64,000 nucleotides of DNA from Nitzschia sp. pyKryTriq1 (GCA_956465555.1 OY101127.1:1240001-1304000), one strand, 5' to 3'. Positions 21,498 to 32,966 are shown, counted from the stretch's first letter. The notes: generated by a model from the letters alone, not told the origin. A program made the numbers and translations.

Positions 21498-22156
21498 ATG
21501 GTCGCCGACATGAGCTACAGTACCGTTTCCCAAGTTCTCGAGAGCTGGGAGAAAGTCCGACGCGTGGATAACTATGAAGAACAAGTCGGAACAAAGTTGT
21601 TTCAAAAGTAAGTCGACAACAACTAGATCATTGCCTCACCAGAATGACGAGATGCATTTATATATGGATGCTTTGATATCTCGCTCCTTTCGTCGTCCTC
21701 CTGTCTCAAAGCACATCAGTAGTATCTCATTATGCTTCTTTTTCTGCCTTCTTCTTGATTATCATCATCATGATCAGACTCTTCGCCCTCGAACCGGAGG
21801 CACAGAGAATATTTGGATTCAACAAGAACATGGACTCATCGTCGCCAGAGGTAGTCAAGAATCCTCGTTTCGTCAAGCACGCCAAGTATTTCATCCAAAT
21901 GATTGACAAGGCCTTGAGCATGTTGGGACCGGATATTGAGATTCTGACGGAAATTCTAATGGAGCTCGGTGAAAAGCACGTTCGTTACGGTGTCAGGCCC
22001 GAGTACTTTCCGAGTATGGGCCGAGCCCTAATCGAGAGTGTCAAGGAGATTCTTGGACCCGATGAGTTTACGGACGATGTCAAGTCCGACTGGGTGGAGG
22101 TATACGGTGCCCTCTCCTACGATATGATCCGAGCGCAAAAGAATGTCCTCAGGTAA
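21498..22156 (+). CDS. Globin, copy 2, two exons
   Basis: Exons 21498-21607 and 21778-22156 flank a 170-bp intron and again give 162 residues. Exon 2 differs from that of copy 1 at only two silent positions that I can see; exon 1 gives Ser at 8 and Arg at 22 in place of Asn and His. The proximal His and surrounding residues are the same as in copy 1, so the protein should bind haem equally. The duplicated block includes the 5' flank but not the 3' flank, and the HSF gene lies between the copies. This suggests a recent dispersed tandem duplication of roughly 1.1 kb, or gene conversion. Function is as for copy 1. Confidence 0.9.
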
Positions 22157-22332
22157 ACACGAGAACGACAAGAACATTGTCAGCGCTTTTACAAACACAC
22201 CACACCATATCACAACATCACAATCTAGTTTATGAAACTTAATATCAATGTAAAATATCAATTGCTAATAAGTATTTTCACCTTCTAGAAATGATCCTGA
22301 TGCCGATGGTTCTTGTTACTTTGTTGTCACCC

Positions 22333-22791
22333 TCAGTTCTGATCCTCCTCCCCACCGTCCTCACCAGAGACAAGTCGAAGCACTTCGTCAATAATCTCCA
22401 ATAATTCGTCCGTGTGCTTTGTTCTTACATCGTGGTGCAGTAGAGGAATGCTAATCATTACATTTTGTGCCTGATCCCGCCGGTGGGGGAGGCCATGAAA
22501 GATGCCCTCCGAGGACGAGACCTTTGCTGTTGGTGTCGGTACTGTTGTTCTTGATTGTCCCGACCATACCAACAGTCTGGTGCTCTCACCTCCTCGTCGA
22601 GGCCTCATACTGGTGATCTCGTCGGAAGTGATGGTTCGGGAACAAATATTACAACGTAGTAGGAGACGGCGTTCTGCTTCATCGGCTGCTTGCGGATGTT
22701 GCCTATCACAAGAACTGCAGGTAGCAGCAGTGGTGCTGTTTTTGGCAGCGTTGTTCTTGTCTTTGTTGTTTTGACCTTCCGTTTGCTTCAT
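22333..22791 (-). CDS. Short protein with IIDEVL helix motif (family S, member 2)
   Basis: The product has 152 residues from the ATG at 22791. A Cys-x2-Cys pair (CSSC, about 25-28) and a second pair (CNIC, about 48-51) could bind a zinc ion. Near the end is ELLEIIDEVLRLVSGEDG (about 129-146), the same helix-plus-acid ending as in the other family S proteins of this window. No named domain is recognised. It is convergent with globin 2, with stops about 180 bp apart. Existence as a gene is moderately supported by the shared motif and a clear ATG. Confidence 0.5.
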   Translation of the reverse strand: MKQTEGQNNKDKNNAAKNSTTAATCSSCDRQHPQAADEAERRLLLRCNICSRTITSDEITSMRPRRGGESTRLLVWSGQSRTTVPTPTAKVSSSEGIFHGLPHRRDQAQNVMISIPLLHHDVRTKHTDELLEIIDEVLRLVSGEDGGEEDQN

Positions 22792-23278
22792 TATTTATTC
22801 TCTGCTTACTCTGGTACTGGAGTTCTGATGATGAGATGCTTCGTTTTCGGAATAAGCACTCGTGTGGTCCTTGTCTGCAAAATTGGTGAGAATTATTATT
22901 TTTGCTCTATCGCATAGTAGACTCGAAATGAAAGGTCGTACGTACCAAAAAATTGAAGCAAGAACAAAGCTATTCGTGAGAGTTCCCATTTAATTTCGTG
23001 TTCTGTTTTCCTATACCACCGTTTTCATCCACTGTACTCGTAATGATCTGGTCAACAGGCGCCGGCCGTTGTAGCTGTCCTTCGTACAACCCTCAATCCG
23101 ACGACGGTTTCTAGTCGAAAGCAAGCTGCTATTTTCTTATTTCCAAAGAAGAAGAATGATATCGGTATTATGATAATGGGAAAATAGTGACGTTTTTAGT
23201 TGCAAGCTGTTGTGTTCGTGATTGTTGCATGCGTTATTGTTTCAGAGAACAATAAGTACTAAATAAAAAAGGAATCGC

Positions 23279-23821
23279 AACTTCCTCGATCATACCTGGT
23301 GGTGTGAAATATGCCTTTATCGAAATACGTCCGGTACAATACATAAGGTGCCGCGGTCGATCAGCCCCGTTTTTAGTTGCAAGCAGTTTCATAATCGGCA
23401 TATGTAGTATGTTACTGTAGTAGTAAACTACCGATCCGGTATCGCGAGCTACCGGTGCCCAAAATGTGTGCGATTCGCCGCGCCGTACTCATTCTACGCG
23501 CACTGTGTACCAAAATGTGTGCAAGCTTGGCCAAAATACACAATCCGACCAGCGAGCCCGAACCGGCCATTTCCTACTCCACCCTGCCTGGAGACCGGCG
23601 AACCGGCCATTTCCTACTCCACCCTGCCTGGAAGCGAAGGAGGAGGGAGGCGGGTCAAGTTAAAAAATAATAGAAAAGTTAGTAAAATAATGGGAACATC
23701 CTCGATCATACCTGGCGGTGGGATATATGCCTTTATAGAAATACGTCCGGCACAATACATATGGTGCCGCGGTCGATCAGCCCCGTTTTTAGTTGCACGC
23801 AGTTTCACAATCGGCATATGT
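23279..23821. repeat. Two copies of a 125-bp direct repeat
   Basis: Copies at about 23279-23403 and 23697-23821 share most bases, including GGTGCCGCGGTCGATCAGCC. Similarity resumes further right around GATCCGGTATCGCG (about 23432 and 23892). The outer repeat unit could therefore be larger and interrupted by CTA-type insertions. Confidence 0.8.
23559..23632. repeat. 40-bp tandem repeat, nearly two copies
   Basis: CGAACCGGCCATTTCCTACT begins copies at 23559 and 23599. Confidence 0.9.
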
Positions 23822-24038
23822 TGTTGTTGTTGTTAACTGTCTCATATGTAGTACAGTATGTACTACTACTAGCTAGTAGTAGTAGACGAACGATCCGGTA
23901 TCGCGTGTGTGGTGTCTCGGTTTTTATCCAAAAATAGTCCTACAGCAGAACCAAGAATATAAAACGGCCGGTTCTACTAAAGGAAGCTCACAATTTTCAA
24001 ACTCAACGACAACACATCGTCCCTATAACAACCAAATC

Positions 24039-24617
24039 ATGCCTCCCCACACCAGTTACGATGATAAATTTTTGGTCAGCTTTAGTACAGCTGAGCATGA
24101 CGACCAACAACAAGCTTGCCGCCATCATCCTGATGCTGCCGCGAAACAAGGTCACGCATCAGCATTGACTCGTCCTCTGCCGCCGGCCCTGACAAGAAGG
24201 AAATCTATTTCGTTCAATGAACGCGTTCTAGCAAAAAAAACGCTCCACCTCGCTGACTTGACAGAAGAGGAAACTCAGGCCTGCTGGTACGCCGAAGACG
24301 AGTTCCGTCGGATCAAAAGAGATGTTCTATTCGAAGCCAACCTTCTAGAAAACGAGTTCCTGCTCGAACAAGAACAAGGTGGCAACGGCAAATACTGCCC
24401 CAGAGGTCTGGAGCACCTCACTACTTTGGGCGCGGAACAACGAAGCGCCAACAAGAGACAAAGCCTCTCGGTAGTCCTTGAAGAGCAAAAACTGCAAAGA
24501 GAAGAAGGAAGTTACGATCCCGCATTCATTGCCGAGATCTACGCAAATGCTGTAGTCCATTGCAGAGATGCTGCACTAGCATATGCCGAACTAGATCGAT
24601 TAGCCGCGATCTATTAA
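24039..24617 (+). CDS. Conserved diatom-type RGLE-motif protein of unknown function
   Basis: The product has 192 residues from the ATG at 24039; the same frame runs further upstream without support. It reads RRKSISFNERVLAKKTLHLADL, then acidic TEEET, QACWYAEDEFRRIKRD, the PRGLEHL box, a basic ANKRQ, VVLEEQKLQREEG, and a final helix AYAELDRLAAIY. I know this layout (F-x-E-x-V, WY, RGLE, VLxEQxxQ) as a family with many copies in diatom genomes and no assigned function. It is all-helical by appearance, with no signal peptide or membrane segment, so a soluble cytosolic or nuclear protein is likely. Confidence 0.7.
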   Translation: MPPHTSYDDKFLVSFSTAEHDDQQQACRHHPDAAAKQGHASALTRPLPPALTRRKSISFNERVLAKKTLHLADLTEEETQACWYAEDEFRRIKRDVLFEANLLENEFLLEQEQGGNGKYCPRGLEHLTTLGAEQRSANKRQSLSVVLEEQKLQREEGSYDPAFIAEIYANAVVHCRDAALAYAELDRLAAIY

Positions 24618-26786
24618 AGAACAATAGTACACCACACACTCGTATCAACTTACTACTCCTACTGCAACCTTTTAGTTGTCACATACTGGTGTACCGTCAG
24701 TTACTTCGTTCACCAATTAGTAGACACGAAGACGGCATCGACCCACCATTCTATTACCACGGAGCGACAACATGCATGGTCCGACCCATTCTGCGGCAGC
24801 GAAGTGAAGGCGCCGTCTAATACTGCACCAGGTGCTGCTGGCATATGTTGTATTTTGTCCACTAGAAGGCAGTAGACTTGTACTCGGTTCAACAATACTA
24901 GACTTGTCCTCCTCGGTGGTCGGTCGTGAGGTCGTCGCATAGTCGTGTACCTGGTGTTCACTTTCCTATGGTAGTGGTACTACGTCGAATTCTCACGAAT
25001 ACATGCTGATAGTGCTGGGCAGTCCTCGTCGACCATCACCAGGGTGTCGGAGACGAGATGCTCAAGCTGGTAGCAGCACCACATAGTGTACCACGAGACC
25101 ATCACCAGGAGGTCGGAGAGGTGCTCAAGCTGGTACCAGCACCGTATGGTGTGCCACGCGACCGGGAGCTTTGCAATAGTCCAGCGTGAGGATTGAACAA
25201 GATATTAAGAAGACACCAACAAGGTAGTTCATTCGGTCCTCGTTGTTTCCTCGCATCGTAGACCTGCTCCTCCTCATGATCCTCTTGCATCATTTCTCGT
25301 GTAGTGCAGTAGATCATGTAATCTTTTAGAGTATGAACGAAATCACTGCCTTGCGATGATTCTTTGGATCATATACTCCTCTTCGACAAACTTTTCCACG
25401 CATACCACTCATGTTGCGCCAAGGCTCCTCGTCGAGGATGAAGATTGTTGGCCATGACGATGGTCGTCCCAATCGCAAACAACAAGAACGAGGCACTGGC
25501 AAGAAAGAGGTCCATCAGGACAGGCGATACATCATAATCCAATCCATTGCAACATTTCTCCCGAAAAGTGAGGACGATAATTGGAAAAGAAAAAGAAGAC
25601 TCGTCGACAAGGCATCGTTCATCGTTAGTGCGTCATGCATCGCGTTCCTCTTGCTTCGCCCTGTCTGATGGTTGACGAATCATATAAAGAATTAATTGAA
25701 ATGAAATTTGACATTCCATATTCCACATTCCGTCTAACGAAGAGAAGCATCCAAACCAATTATGTGCTGTACCAAAAAAGCGGAAACGCGTAGTAGCGTG
25801 TGTAGAACCTGGTAGGAGTCTGTCCTACCACCGAAATTCTGCGCAAAGAAGGGCGTCAAAATCCCGTGTTAATTTGTTTTATTCGTTAACAAACAAATGA
25901 AGGCGAGACAGCCGTGGTAATTACTACAGCGTTGATCGGCGTATTTCGCGCTATCGCACTGCACAATTTACCACGGCTGGAACTCATTTTTTCAAAACTC
26001 GATTATCACGAAGAATTATTACGCGGTCTGGCCGCTGCTTCATTTTGTACCGAGTTCTGCGATGAGTTTTGTACCATCGGCCACGCGCGTCTACGCGAAG
26101 GATCCCACAATTTTTTAACACAGTAGCTGTACGGTACCTGGTAGCGCATGGCGAGCCTCTCATTTTGATGCATTTGCAAAATAGTAACTGCGACATTTTT
26201 TGTGCTTAAAATCCGAATGCGATCTATCTTCTAATACCTGTAGCAGTATATAGTGTGATTTCGATTGCTTCACATCACAAACCAGCAGGTACGAGTACTA
26301 CTACCGTAGATACGGTACAGACGATCGATGCGGCTTTACAGGAACGATCTTCCGCTCGGCGGTCGGAAAATGGCGAGGCGAGGAGAGGACTTCCTTTTCG
26401 ACGATGGAATTCTTCTCGTTCTTCCCAAAGAATCATAATGTAATTATTTACCCCCGATGGAACATCATGATACATGCATATGATGCATGCAGGCGCATTA
26501 TATTGCACTCCCTTCGCATATGATATTATGCATTCAGCAAGGAGGAGACTCCGCTTGTTGGGATCGGGTTCTTCATTGCAACGAGAACCACGAGAGAAGA
26601 TGAATGATATTATACTACTAGTAGTAGTAGGAGTATCTTCTATCTTCTTGTTCGCATTCATTTCCAGGCGGCTATACCGGTATATCCTCACAAAAGGAAA
26701 AGAAACGAGCCCCAAAGGTATAAAGGCAAGAACAATCCAAACAAGAAGCGCACAAGAACGACAACAACAACAACAACGACTACATC
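24618..26786. other. Long intergenic region, no confident gene
   Basis: It holds a 66-bp direct repeat (about 25031-25162) and scattered small frames, for example 25411-25668 (+), without domains. A TACCGGTA palindrome lies near 26678, just upstream of the ATP-grasp gene. Confidence 0.5.
25031..25162. repeat. 66-bp imperfect tandem repeat
   Basis: Copies begin GACCATCACCAG at 25031 and 25097 and share GTGCTCAAGCTGGTA-like sequence with several differences. Confidence 0.75.
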
Positions 26787-28443
26787 ATGCAGAACAATCG
26801 CAAGGCGATCATCGGCAACGACAGCAGCAATGCCGTGGTGGTGATGGTGACACCGTACTCGACTGGGGTCAACCTCGCCAAGGAAATTTCTCGCAAGGGA
26901 TTCCAACTGATTTGTTTGTGGAATAACGGTTTTGCCGAAGAGATGAAACTCCATATTCCCTTGTCGTGTTCGGACATTCGCTACTTTGCGGAACTGGAAG
27001 AAGCGGACAGTCTGGAGGAAACGGCCCAGGCGGTCACCGAGGCAGCCCAGGGACGAGAGATCGTCGCTGTTGTATGTGGCGGTGAGGCAGGAGTCGATTT
27101 GGCGGACGCCCTCTCGGAATACATGGGACTTGCTGTATCGAATGGTACGGGTGTTCTTCCCAATCGTCGGGATAAAAAAGTCCAACAAGAACTGATTCGG
27201 GCCAAGGGTATCCGGGCCACCCGTCAAGCAGGTGGAAGCCAGTGGTCGGATGTCGAATATTTTTTGCTCCATGAAAGTTACCCTCTGATTGTCAAGCCTG
27301 TCGACTCTGCTGGATGTGAGTTGTTAGTTCAAATGAGGACAGACAAGAGAGACGCTATCTGTATGACATGTTAGTTCTGACATTGTTCTTCTTCATTTTC
27401 CTTGCCAATATTACCATGCAGCCGATGGCGTAAAGCTCTGTCATTCCTTCCAAGAGGCCAAAGACCACTTCTTTTATCTACGGAACGAGCACGCACTAGT
27501 CAATAGCGGAGACTGCGCCGATGTCGTGCTTTGCCAAGAATATCTTCGAGGCAAAGAATACGTGGTAGATCATGTATCGTTGAACGGTGTACACAAGACG
27601 ACCATGGTCTGGCTCTACGACAAGCGTCCCGTCAATGGAGCCTCTTTTGTGTATTTTGCGGAACATCCAGTTGATGTGAGCTCGATGGAAGCTCAGCAGT
27701 TGATTCCGTATGCGAGACAAGTGCTGGATGCCTTGGGCGTGAAACATGGTCCTTCTCACGGGGAATTTATCCTCACGGAAGAAGAAGGACCGTGTTTGGT
27801 GGAAATGAACTGTCGCTGCAATGGAGGCAATGGAGTTTGGCAACCTATTGCGCAAGCCCTGACTGGAGGATACGATCAAGTGACAGCTGCAGCGCTATGC
27901 TACTTGGAACCCGACCGCTTTCTACAAGAACTACCAGATCTACCACCAAGTCCGTTTTTGGCAGCTGGGCAGATTGTAGACTTGGTCTCCTACGTGGATG
28001 GAATCGTTCGAGATACGCCTGGATTCCGTCGTATTCGAAACTTATCCTCGTTTGTCTCGATGGAAACAGGCATCCATCCAGGCTCGAGGGTGAGCAAGAC
28101 GATTGATCTAGTCACTGACGTCGGGGAAGTGATCCTGATGCATTCCGATCCACAAGTTTTGCAACGCGATGTGGACATGATTCGGGCATTGGAGCGATGC
28201 AATGCCATGTTTGACTTTTTCTTGGAAGAGTCATCGTCAGTGTCGGAAGAACAACAGCAACAACAACAGCAGCAACAGCAACAGGAGCAACAACAGTCTT
28301 TCACGTCGTTGCTAGAACGCAAACTATCGATACCAAGAGAACCAAAACCGATTATATTTGCAGAAGCAATGCCTCCCAGTATGTATCTGGAACGAAAGCT
28401 ATCTCTTCAAAAGGAACCCGACGACATGTACATGGAAAGGTAG
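26787..28443 (+). CDS. ATP-grasp domain ligase, two exons
   Basis: Exons 26787-27315 and 27422-28443 (106-bp GT-AG intron, phase 1) encode 516 residues. The N-terminal part has a Rossmann-like start (VVVMVTPYSTGVNLAKE) and CGGEAGVDLADALSEYMG. The ATP-grasp core follows: NRRDKK, PLIVKPVDSAGSDGV at the splice site, and HGEFILT with VEMNCRCNGGNGVW supplying the metal-binding Glu and Asn. This pattern fits the carboxylate-amine/thiol ligases related to L-amino-acid ligases and carbamoyl-phosphate-type folds; the acceptor is unknown. A polyQ tract (about 430-445) and two related C-terminal repeats (LLERKLSIPREPKP and YLERKLSLQKEPDD) close the protein. I see no targeting signal. Family is firm, substrate unknown. 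Confidence 0.85.
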
Positions 28444-29044
28444 TAGCAGTATTAGATGAGGGAAAAAAGGACGAAACCAGCCAGCACAGAAGAAGATTCA
28501 TCGTTTGATTTTGATATTATTCCTATTGGGTTCTAAATAAGTATGCTATTCGTGATGACGGAAAAAAGCACCGTTAGGTGAAGAAGTAGAAGAGGATGGT
28601 ACTAGTCTACTAGAGGTAGTAAAAGGTAGTACCATGTAGCATTGTTTTATTATAATAGTATGATACCAGTCGCTGTCGCAGGCAGTATTTACAGGTAAAC
28701 AGCCGACTTGTTCCACCACCACCACCACCACCACCGCTGCAGTAACAAGTAGCTATGTTAATACCGTTGCAGCGGCAGATGGCTGGACCGATTCCGTGAC
28801 CAGCAAATCGGAGAGGAAAAGGCAGAAAAAGTGAGTGAGTGAGTGAGTGAGTCAGCGAGGCTTCGAAAGTAGCGTGGAGCCCCGCGGCCGGGTAGTATAG
28901 TAATTTGGTTTGTATGTGTGTGTGTGTGTGTGTGTGGTTGGTTGAAGAATGGATGGATGGATGGATGGTAGTATGATTGCATGGTAGTATGGATGGATGG
29001 TAGTATGGATGGATGGGTTGGGCTGTGTTGAAGCTTGAATCGAC
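28444..29044. other. Convergent intergenic region with microsatellites
   Basis: It contains (GGTGGT)-type, (GAGT)n near 28831-28853, (GT)n near 28915-28935 and (ATGG)n near 28950-29017 repeats. I see no gene. Confidence 0.5.
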
Positions 29045-29425
29045 TTACTCGTCCAAGAAGTCGTTGTCACCATCGCCGAAAAGGCCGAGCTCGTCGTTGA
29101 CGAGCGAGAGTGCATCCTCGACGATTGCCAGTATCATGGTTAGATTGACAGCGTTGGTGCGGTTGTTAGACGGAAGGCGTCTTTGCCCGCCGTAGCGATG
29201 TCCAGCAGGCGAATGAGATGATGCTGATGATGATGATGCCGATGCCGATGAACTCATATAATCCATGGAACCGGTTCTTCGAAAAGAGGAGGTTGAGCTC
29301 ATTTCTTCCTCCTGCGATTGCGACTCCTGCTGCGAGTTTCCTCTAGTAGCAGCAGCAGATCGGAAGGATGAAAGGGAGTTGCTGCTCATCCTGCACCCAG
29401 TGTTGAAAGTTGCGTTCTTGGTCAT
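29045..29425 (-). CDS. Short Ser-rich protein with IVEDAL helix motif (family S, member 3)
   Basis: The product has 126 residues from the ATG at 29425. Ser-rich stretches are followed by MILAIVEDALSLVNDELG (about 96-113) and an acidic end. The helix aligns with IIDEALVLV and IIDMALDLI of the other family S members. The stop lies in CGAGTAAGT, which is also a perfect splice donor, so the true C-terminus could extend into another exon. No known domain is seen. It is divergent from nothing nearby and convergent with the ATP-grasp gene. Confidence 0.5.
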   Translation of the reverse strand: MTKNATFNTGCRMSSNSLSSFRSAAATRGNSQQESQSQEEEMSSTSSFRRTGSMDYMSSSASASSSSASSHSPAGHRYGGQRRLPSNNRTNAVNLTMILAIVEDALSLVNDELGLFGDGDNDFLDE

Positions 29426-30419
29426 CTTGATGGTGAAAGCGGATATTGATTATAATAATATTGATGATCGTGATATTATTTTGAAAAGTTGTGTCGATAT
29501 TATTACACTGTAGATGTTGACCCACGGCTCTGCTTTTTTGTTTGTGGACATGAAATGTCAACTGATGAATTTTCAATACAACAGGCCCTAATCAAAATAG
29601 CGGACAGAATTCGAAATTATGACATTTTATGATAAAAGTGCCTCATCGGAAGTACGGATTTCGTGCGTCAGTGCTATTAGTTACCATAAGTAACATCGTG
29701 CGTCAGTTTATCATTTCCTTAAGTAACTTGACATGTTCCAGCAGCAGCTGCCTTGCCTGTTGGCAAAGTTGATTGGCGAAAACGAAGCGATCCCTATTTC
29801 GGCGTAGTATTATTGTATTTCGGCAAAACTACTAAAGAACTCCTAGGAATGGTCGGAAATGGGGCATCACCTAACAACTAACCCCGCAAATGCAAAGACG
29901 TGACACTCAATCGCGTTTTAGAAAAACAAATAAGCCAGAAGAGGGAAGGGCGAGAAGCATGCTGGTATTTCGAAACTGCTCCTTCGTATGTTCGAGGAGA
30001 AGGAGGAGTCAGTGACTACCGGTACTTTATTCTCCGGCGACCACCAGCGCTATTAGAAAGGAACCCTTGTTGCTTGAATCGTCGTGACGCATTCAAAGAG
30101 AACTACTTTCCTGCAATGTGTCATATGCATGACATCTAGTAGTACAAACGTCCAAAAACGTCACCAATAGTGTGACTGAGTTCCGTTCTGCTCGTCATCC
30201 GCCTAACACCGTGACGACAAGAACTCTTTTTATCTCGGCAAATGGATATCTGAATCTACTAGGTATAATATTATTTCCTTCTTGGATGATGATTCCCTAT
30301 TTTCTTCCGATGCTCGCCATCATGCAGCATGTCATTATGGAGGAATTCTCGGAACGAGAGCCAAGCAAGCTTCTCTTCTCCTACATCTCCATATTAGCAT
30401 CCCTACTAACAGTCTCTGC
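29426..30419. other. Intergenic region
   Basis: Scattered small frames (for example 29900-30139 +) lack domains or codon support. One TACCGGTA palindrome lies near 30018. I see no gene. Confidence 0.5.
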
Positions 30420-31822
30420 TCATACGGCGCTCAGGTCGGGCGAAGAGGCCCCATCCTCGCGAGCAGATGAATCATCGTACGAGGCAGCACCACCAACAAA
30501 CGAGGGGTTGTAGCGACCAGATACTGTTCGTCGTATGTCACGTTCTCCTTCTTTTTCTTGATCCATCATCACGACGTTGTGCCGACGGTCGTCAAAATTT
30601 GGGAGCTCGAGGGGATTATTAACGACCTTCCGCTTATGAACAACATGAACATCATCAGCACCATCATCGCCACCTCGATAAAGAGCAGGGGGGTAGGATG
30701 ATGGAACTGGAAAGGGTGGGAGGAAAGAAGAGGAGCCCCATTCAGCACGGGTCCCAAACAAGGCAGCAGGAGAAGCCTCTGGTTTTTTCTCGTCATCGAA
30801 CAAGGAGTGCTGCTGCCGTGAAGGAATATGATGGAATGTTTCGGAAAAGGTCAAGTAGGCGGGGTACTCCTGCAAGAGTCGACCACAACCAGCACCGTTG
30901 AGCTTCTTGTTGTTCGTTTCAAGAAATACATTTGCCTGGATGGCATATTGCAACAAAATATGATCCGCATCAGTATCAGGACGTTCGCTGTAGAATAATT
31001 GCGGGTTGGTGACATGGGAACTCGGGGAGCTACGTACTGCTAGCCTCCCTCCGCTATCGCCTACCGCCACCCCTAACGACGAAGACGAAGAATCCTCGAT
31101 ACAGCAGGGCGTTGTTTGAGCAGTATTCCCCGCTGATACCAGTATTCGCACAGCCATGTTCTTCTTCTTTGATGACCTTCTTTTCATTTGGGAACATAGC
31201 TCCAGCTTGTTTCTTTGAAATAATGGATTTGAATAGCACCCAAAGTCGGATGATGAAGAATCCTTGACTGTTGAGAAGCCGTACATGTTAAGCTGGCGTT
31301 GAAAGCTTCGCAACTTGATGTTGGGGGGGGGCGCCGTGTGGTGGTTCTTTGCTGACGCTGCGAAAGTACAGCGGTAGGATAACTGCTTCAAATTGCTTTG
31401 GAGAATGAATCCTGAATGCCATACCTGATGGGCTCCATGATACGATATGCTCCATTCCTCTCCGGGCGGCATCCTCGAGTAGTTGGTGCAACTTGAAGGG
31501 GAATTCAAACTGCGGCAAATATGATGATGGCGATCCAATAATGAGGTTGGCGATGACAAAGAAGAAAGGCATGTTTAGAGGAATACGTTCTTGAGCAAGC
31601 TCAAACGAAGATGGTCGCCACCAGAGGAAACGTTTATTCGGCACCAGAAATACCTACCCGCGATGACAAAGGGAGTTGAAATGAGCTTGGTGGTGCTGAA
31701 AGCGCATTGTCGTCTGCTGCTGCCTCTGAATCTTGGTGCCGGTGCGGCGGCTGATGTGCTCGTCCTTGCTGTGACATGTTTTTTTGTAGCTGCTGACTAT
31801 TGTTGCTCCTCGAATGGTCCAT
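30420..31822 (-). CDS. HSF-type DNA-binding protein with a frame break in the domain, two exons
   Basis: Exon 1 (31658-31822, ATG at 31822) encodes 55 residues ending QLPLSSR. A 148-bp GT-AG intron (31510-31657) leads to exon 2, which opens FEFPFKLHQLLEDAARRG and IVSWSPSGMAFRIHSPKQF, the first half of an HSF domain. The recognition part KLRSFQRQLNMYGFST continues in another frame. The switch lies at or near a run of nine C on the minus strand (31323-31331 on +). A one-base change there, a sequencing error, or a very short intron would each explain it. The spacing between YF and SFQRQLN would also be longer than usual. About 418 residues are expected in all, the rest low-complexity. Whether the gene is intact cannot be settled here. 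Confidence 0.7.
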
Positions 31823-32831
31823 TTTCGCTGCTAGAGTACCGATGTGAGTCGTCGGCTTGGTGGGATGGGTTCCAACAGCAAACACCTTCAGCAAAGCGAT
31901 TGAAACGAAAGTGATGGAATCGCCTCTAGACTAATTTTTGTGAGAGGATCGCGGCGCACACGAGTTGTTTGCGTTACTTAGTTACGAACTCGTACTTACT
32001 TACCTAGATTATTGACGCCATAATTCTCCTGGCAAAGAACTGTCAAGACATTCTGACCAAAATTATCTACATCATCATAGTTCATCCGTGTTCGTACGAA
32101 GATACGGCATCTTGTACATGCCTCTGAATCGTCAGTCATCGGACTATTCGCCAATACAATGAAAACTTCACCTGTTGAGTTTATGCCGGATTTCGCACGT
32201 GTTCCACATTTTAAAAATACTTATTGTCAGCGATATTAGATGTCGGAGAATTCTGAGTGCTTGGATGTTTCGTTTGTGATGACCTTCGCACGTGTTCTAA
32301 AAATTCAATACTTATGCCATCGCTAGTAGTACACGTAGCCATGCGTCAAAACCAAATCCAAAACCGCGTTTTGGATTTTACGCGCAGAGTCACATACCTG
32401 TACCAGGTACAGTAGCGGCACGACGAATACAAATAATTCAAATCCGAGACATTCGCAAAGAATAAATCCGATCCTTTTAGTCAATGAGACAACGACGGGT
32501 CCGTCCTTCAGCCAACGACGATTGGCGTCCGTCTTGCCACCAGAGACCCCGACAGACGTCTGATAGTAATAAGCAGTAGATTGAAGCATCAAAACAACAG
32601 ACTTTGTTCAGCCACTACCTTGTAGTGTAAACTTCGACCCATTATATATTCCAGCCCCACTGATCAGTAGTACATTAAATTTGATTGATTGTGTGCGCTA
32701 CTACGCAAGTTGGTCTCGCAAATTTTCCACGACCTTGTGTTTCTTCATGTACCGGTACTACTAGTACCGTACTGTTAGACTCCTGCGTATCGTCTTTGGA
32801 TTTTGGGGGGTTGGGGGGGTTACTCTTGACT

Positions 32832-32862
<31 letters not shown>

Positions 32863-32966
32863 AAGCAGGAGGAGTGAGTACTATTATAGCTTACAAACTG
32901 TCGTCTCTACTACTAGCTAGCTAGCAGTAGTTGTTGTATCGTAGCTACTACTACTACTAGCTGCTA
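31823..32966. other. Intergenic region
   Basis: It contains a (CTA)n tract at about 32831-32863, a G-rich run near 32805-32819, and a TACCGGTA palindrome near 32750. Small frames have no domain. I see no gene. Confidence 0.5.

Larger units (their letters stand above)
22792..24038. other. Intergenic region with direct repeats
   Basis: It holds a dispersed direct repeat (23279-23403 and 23697-23821) and a 40-bp tandem repeat (23559-23632). Small frames overlapping these repeats have no domain. I see no gene. Confidence 0.5.

Noticed and set aside
22300-22410. Possible third globin exon after 22156 spliced at CTCAG|GTAAAC
   Set aside because: The candidate exon lies antisense to the family S gene, has no globin similarity, and globin 1 lacks the same downstream sequence; the stop is taken as real, with reservations.
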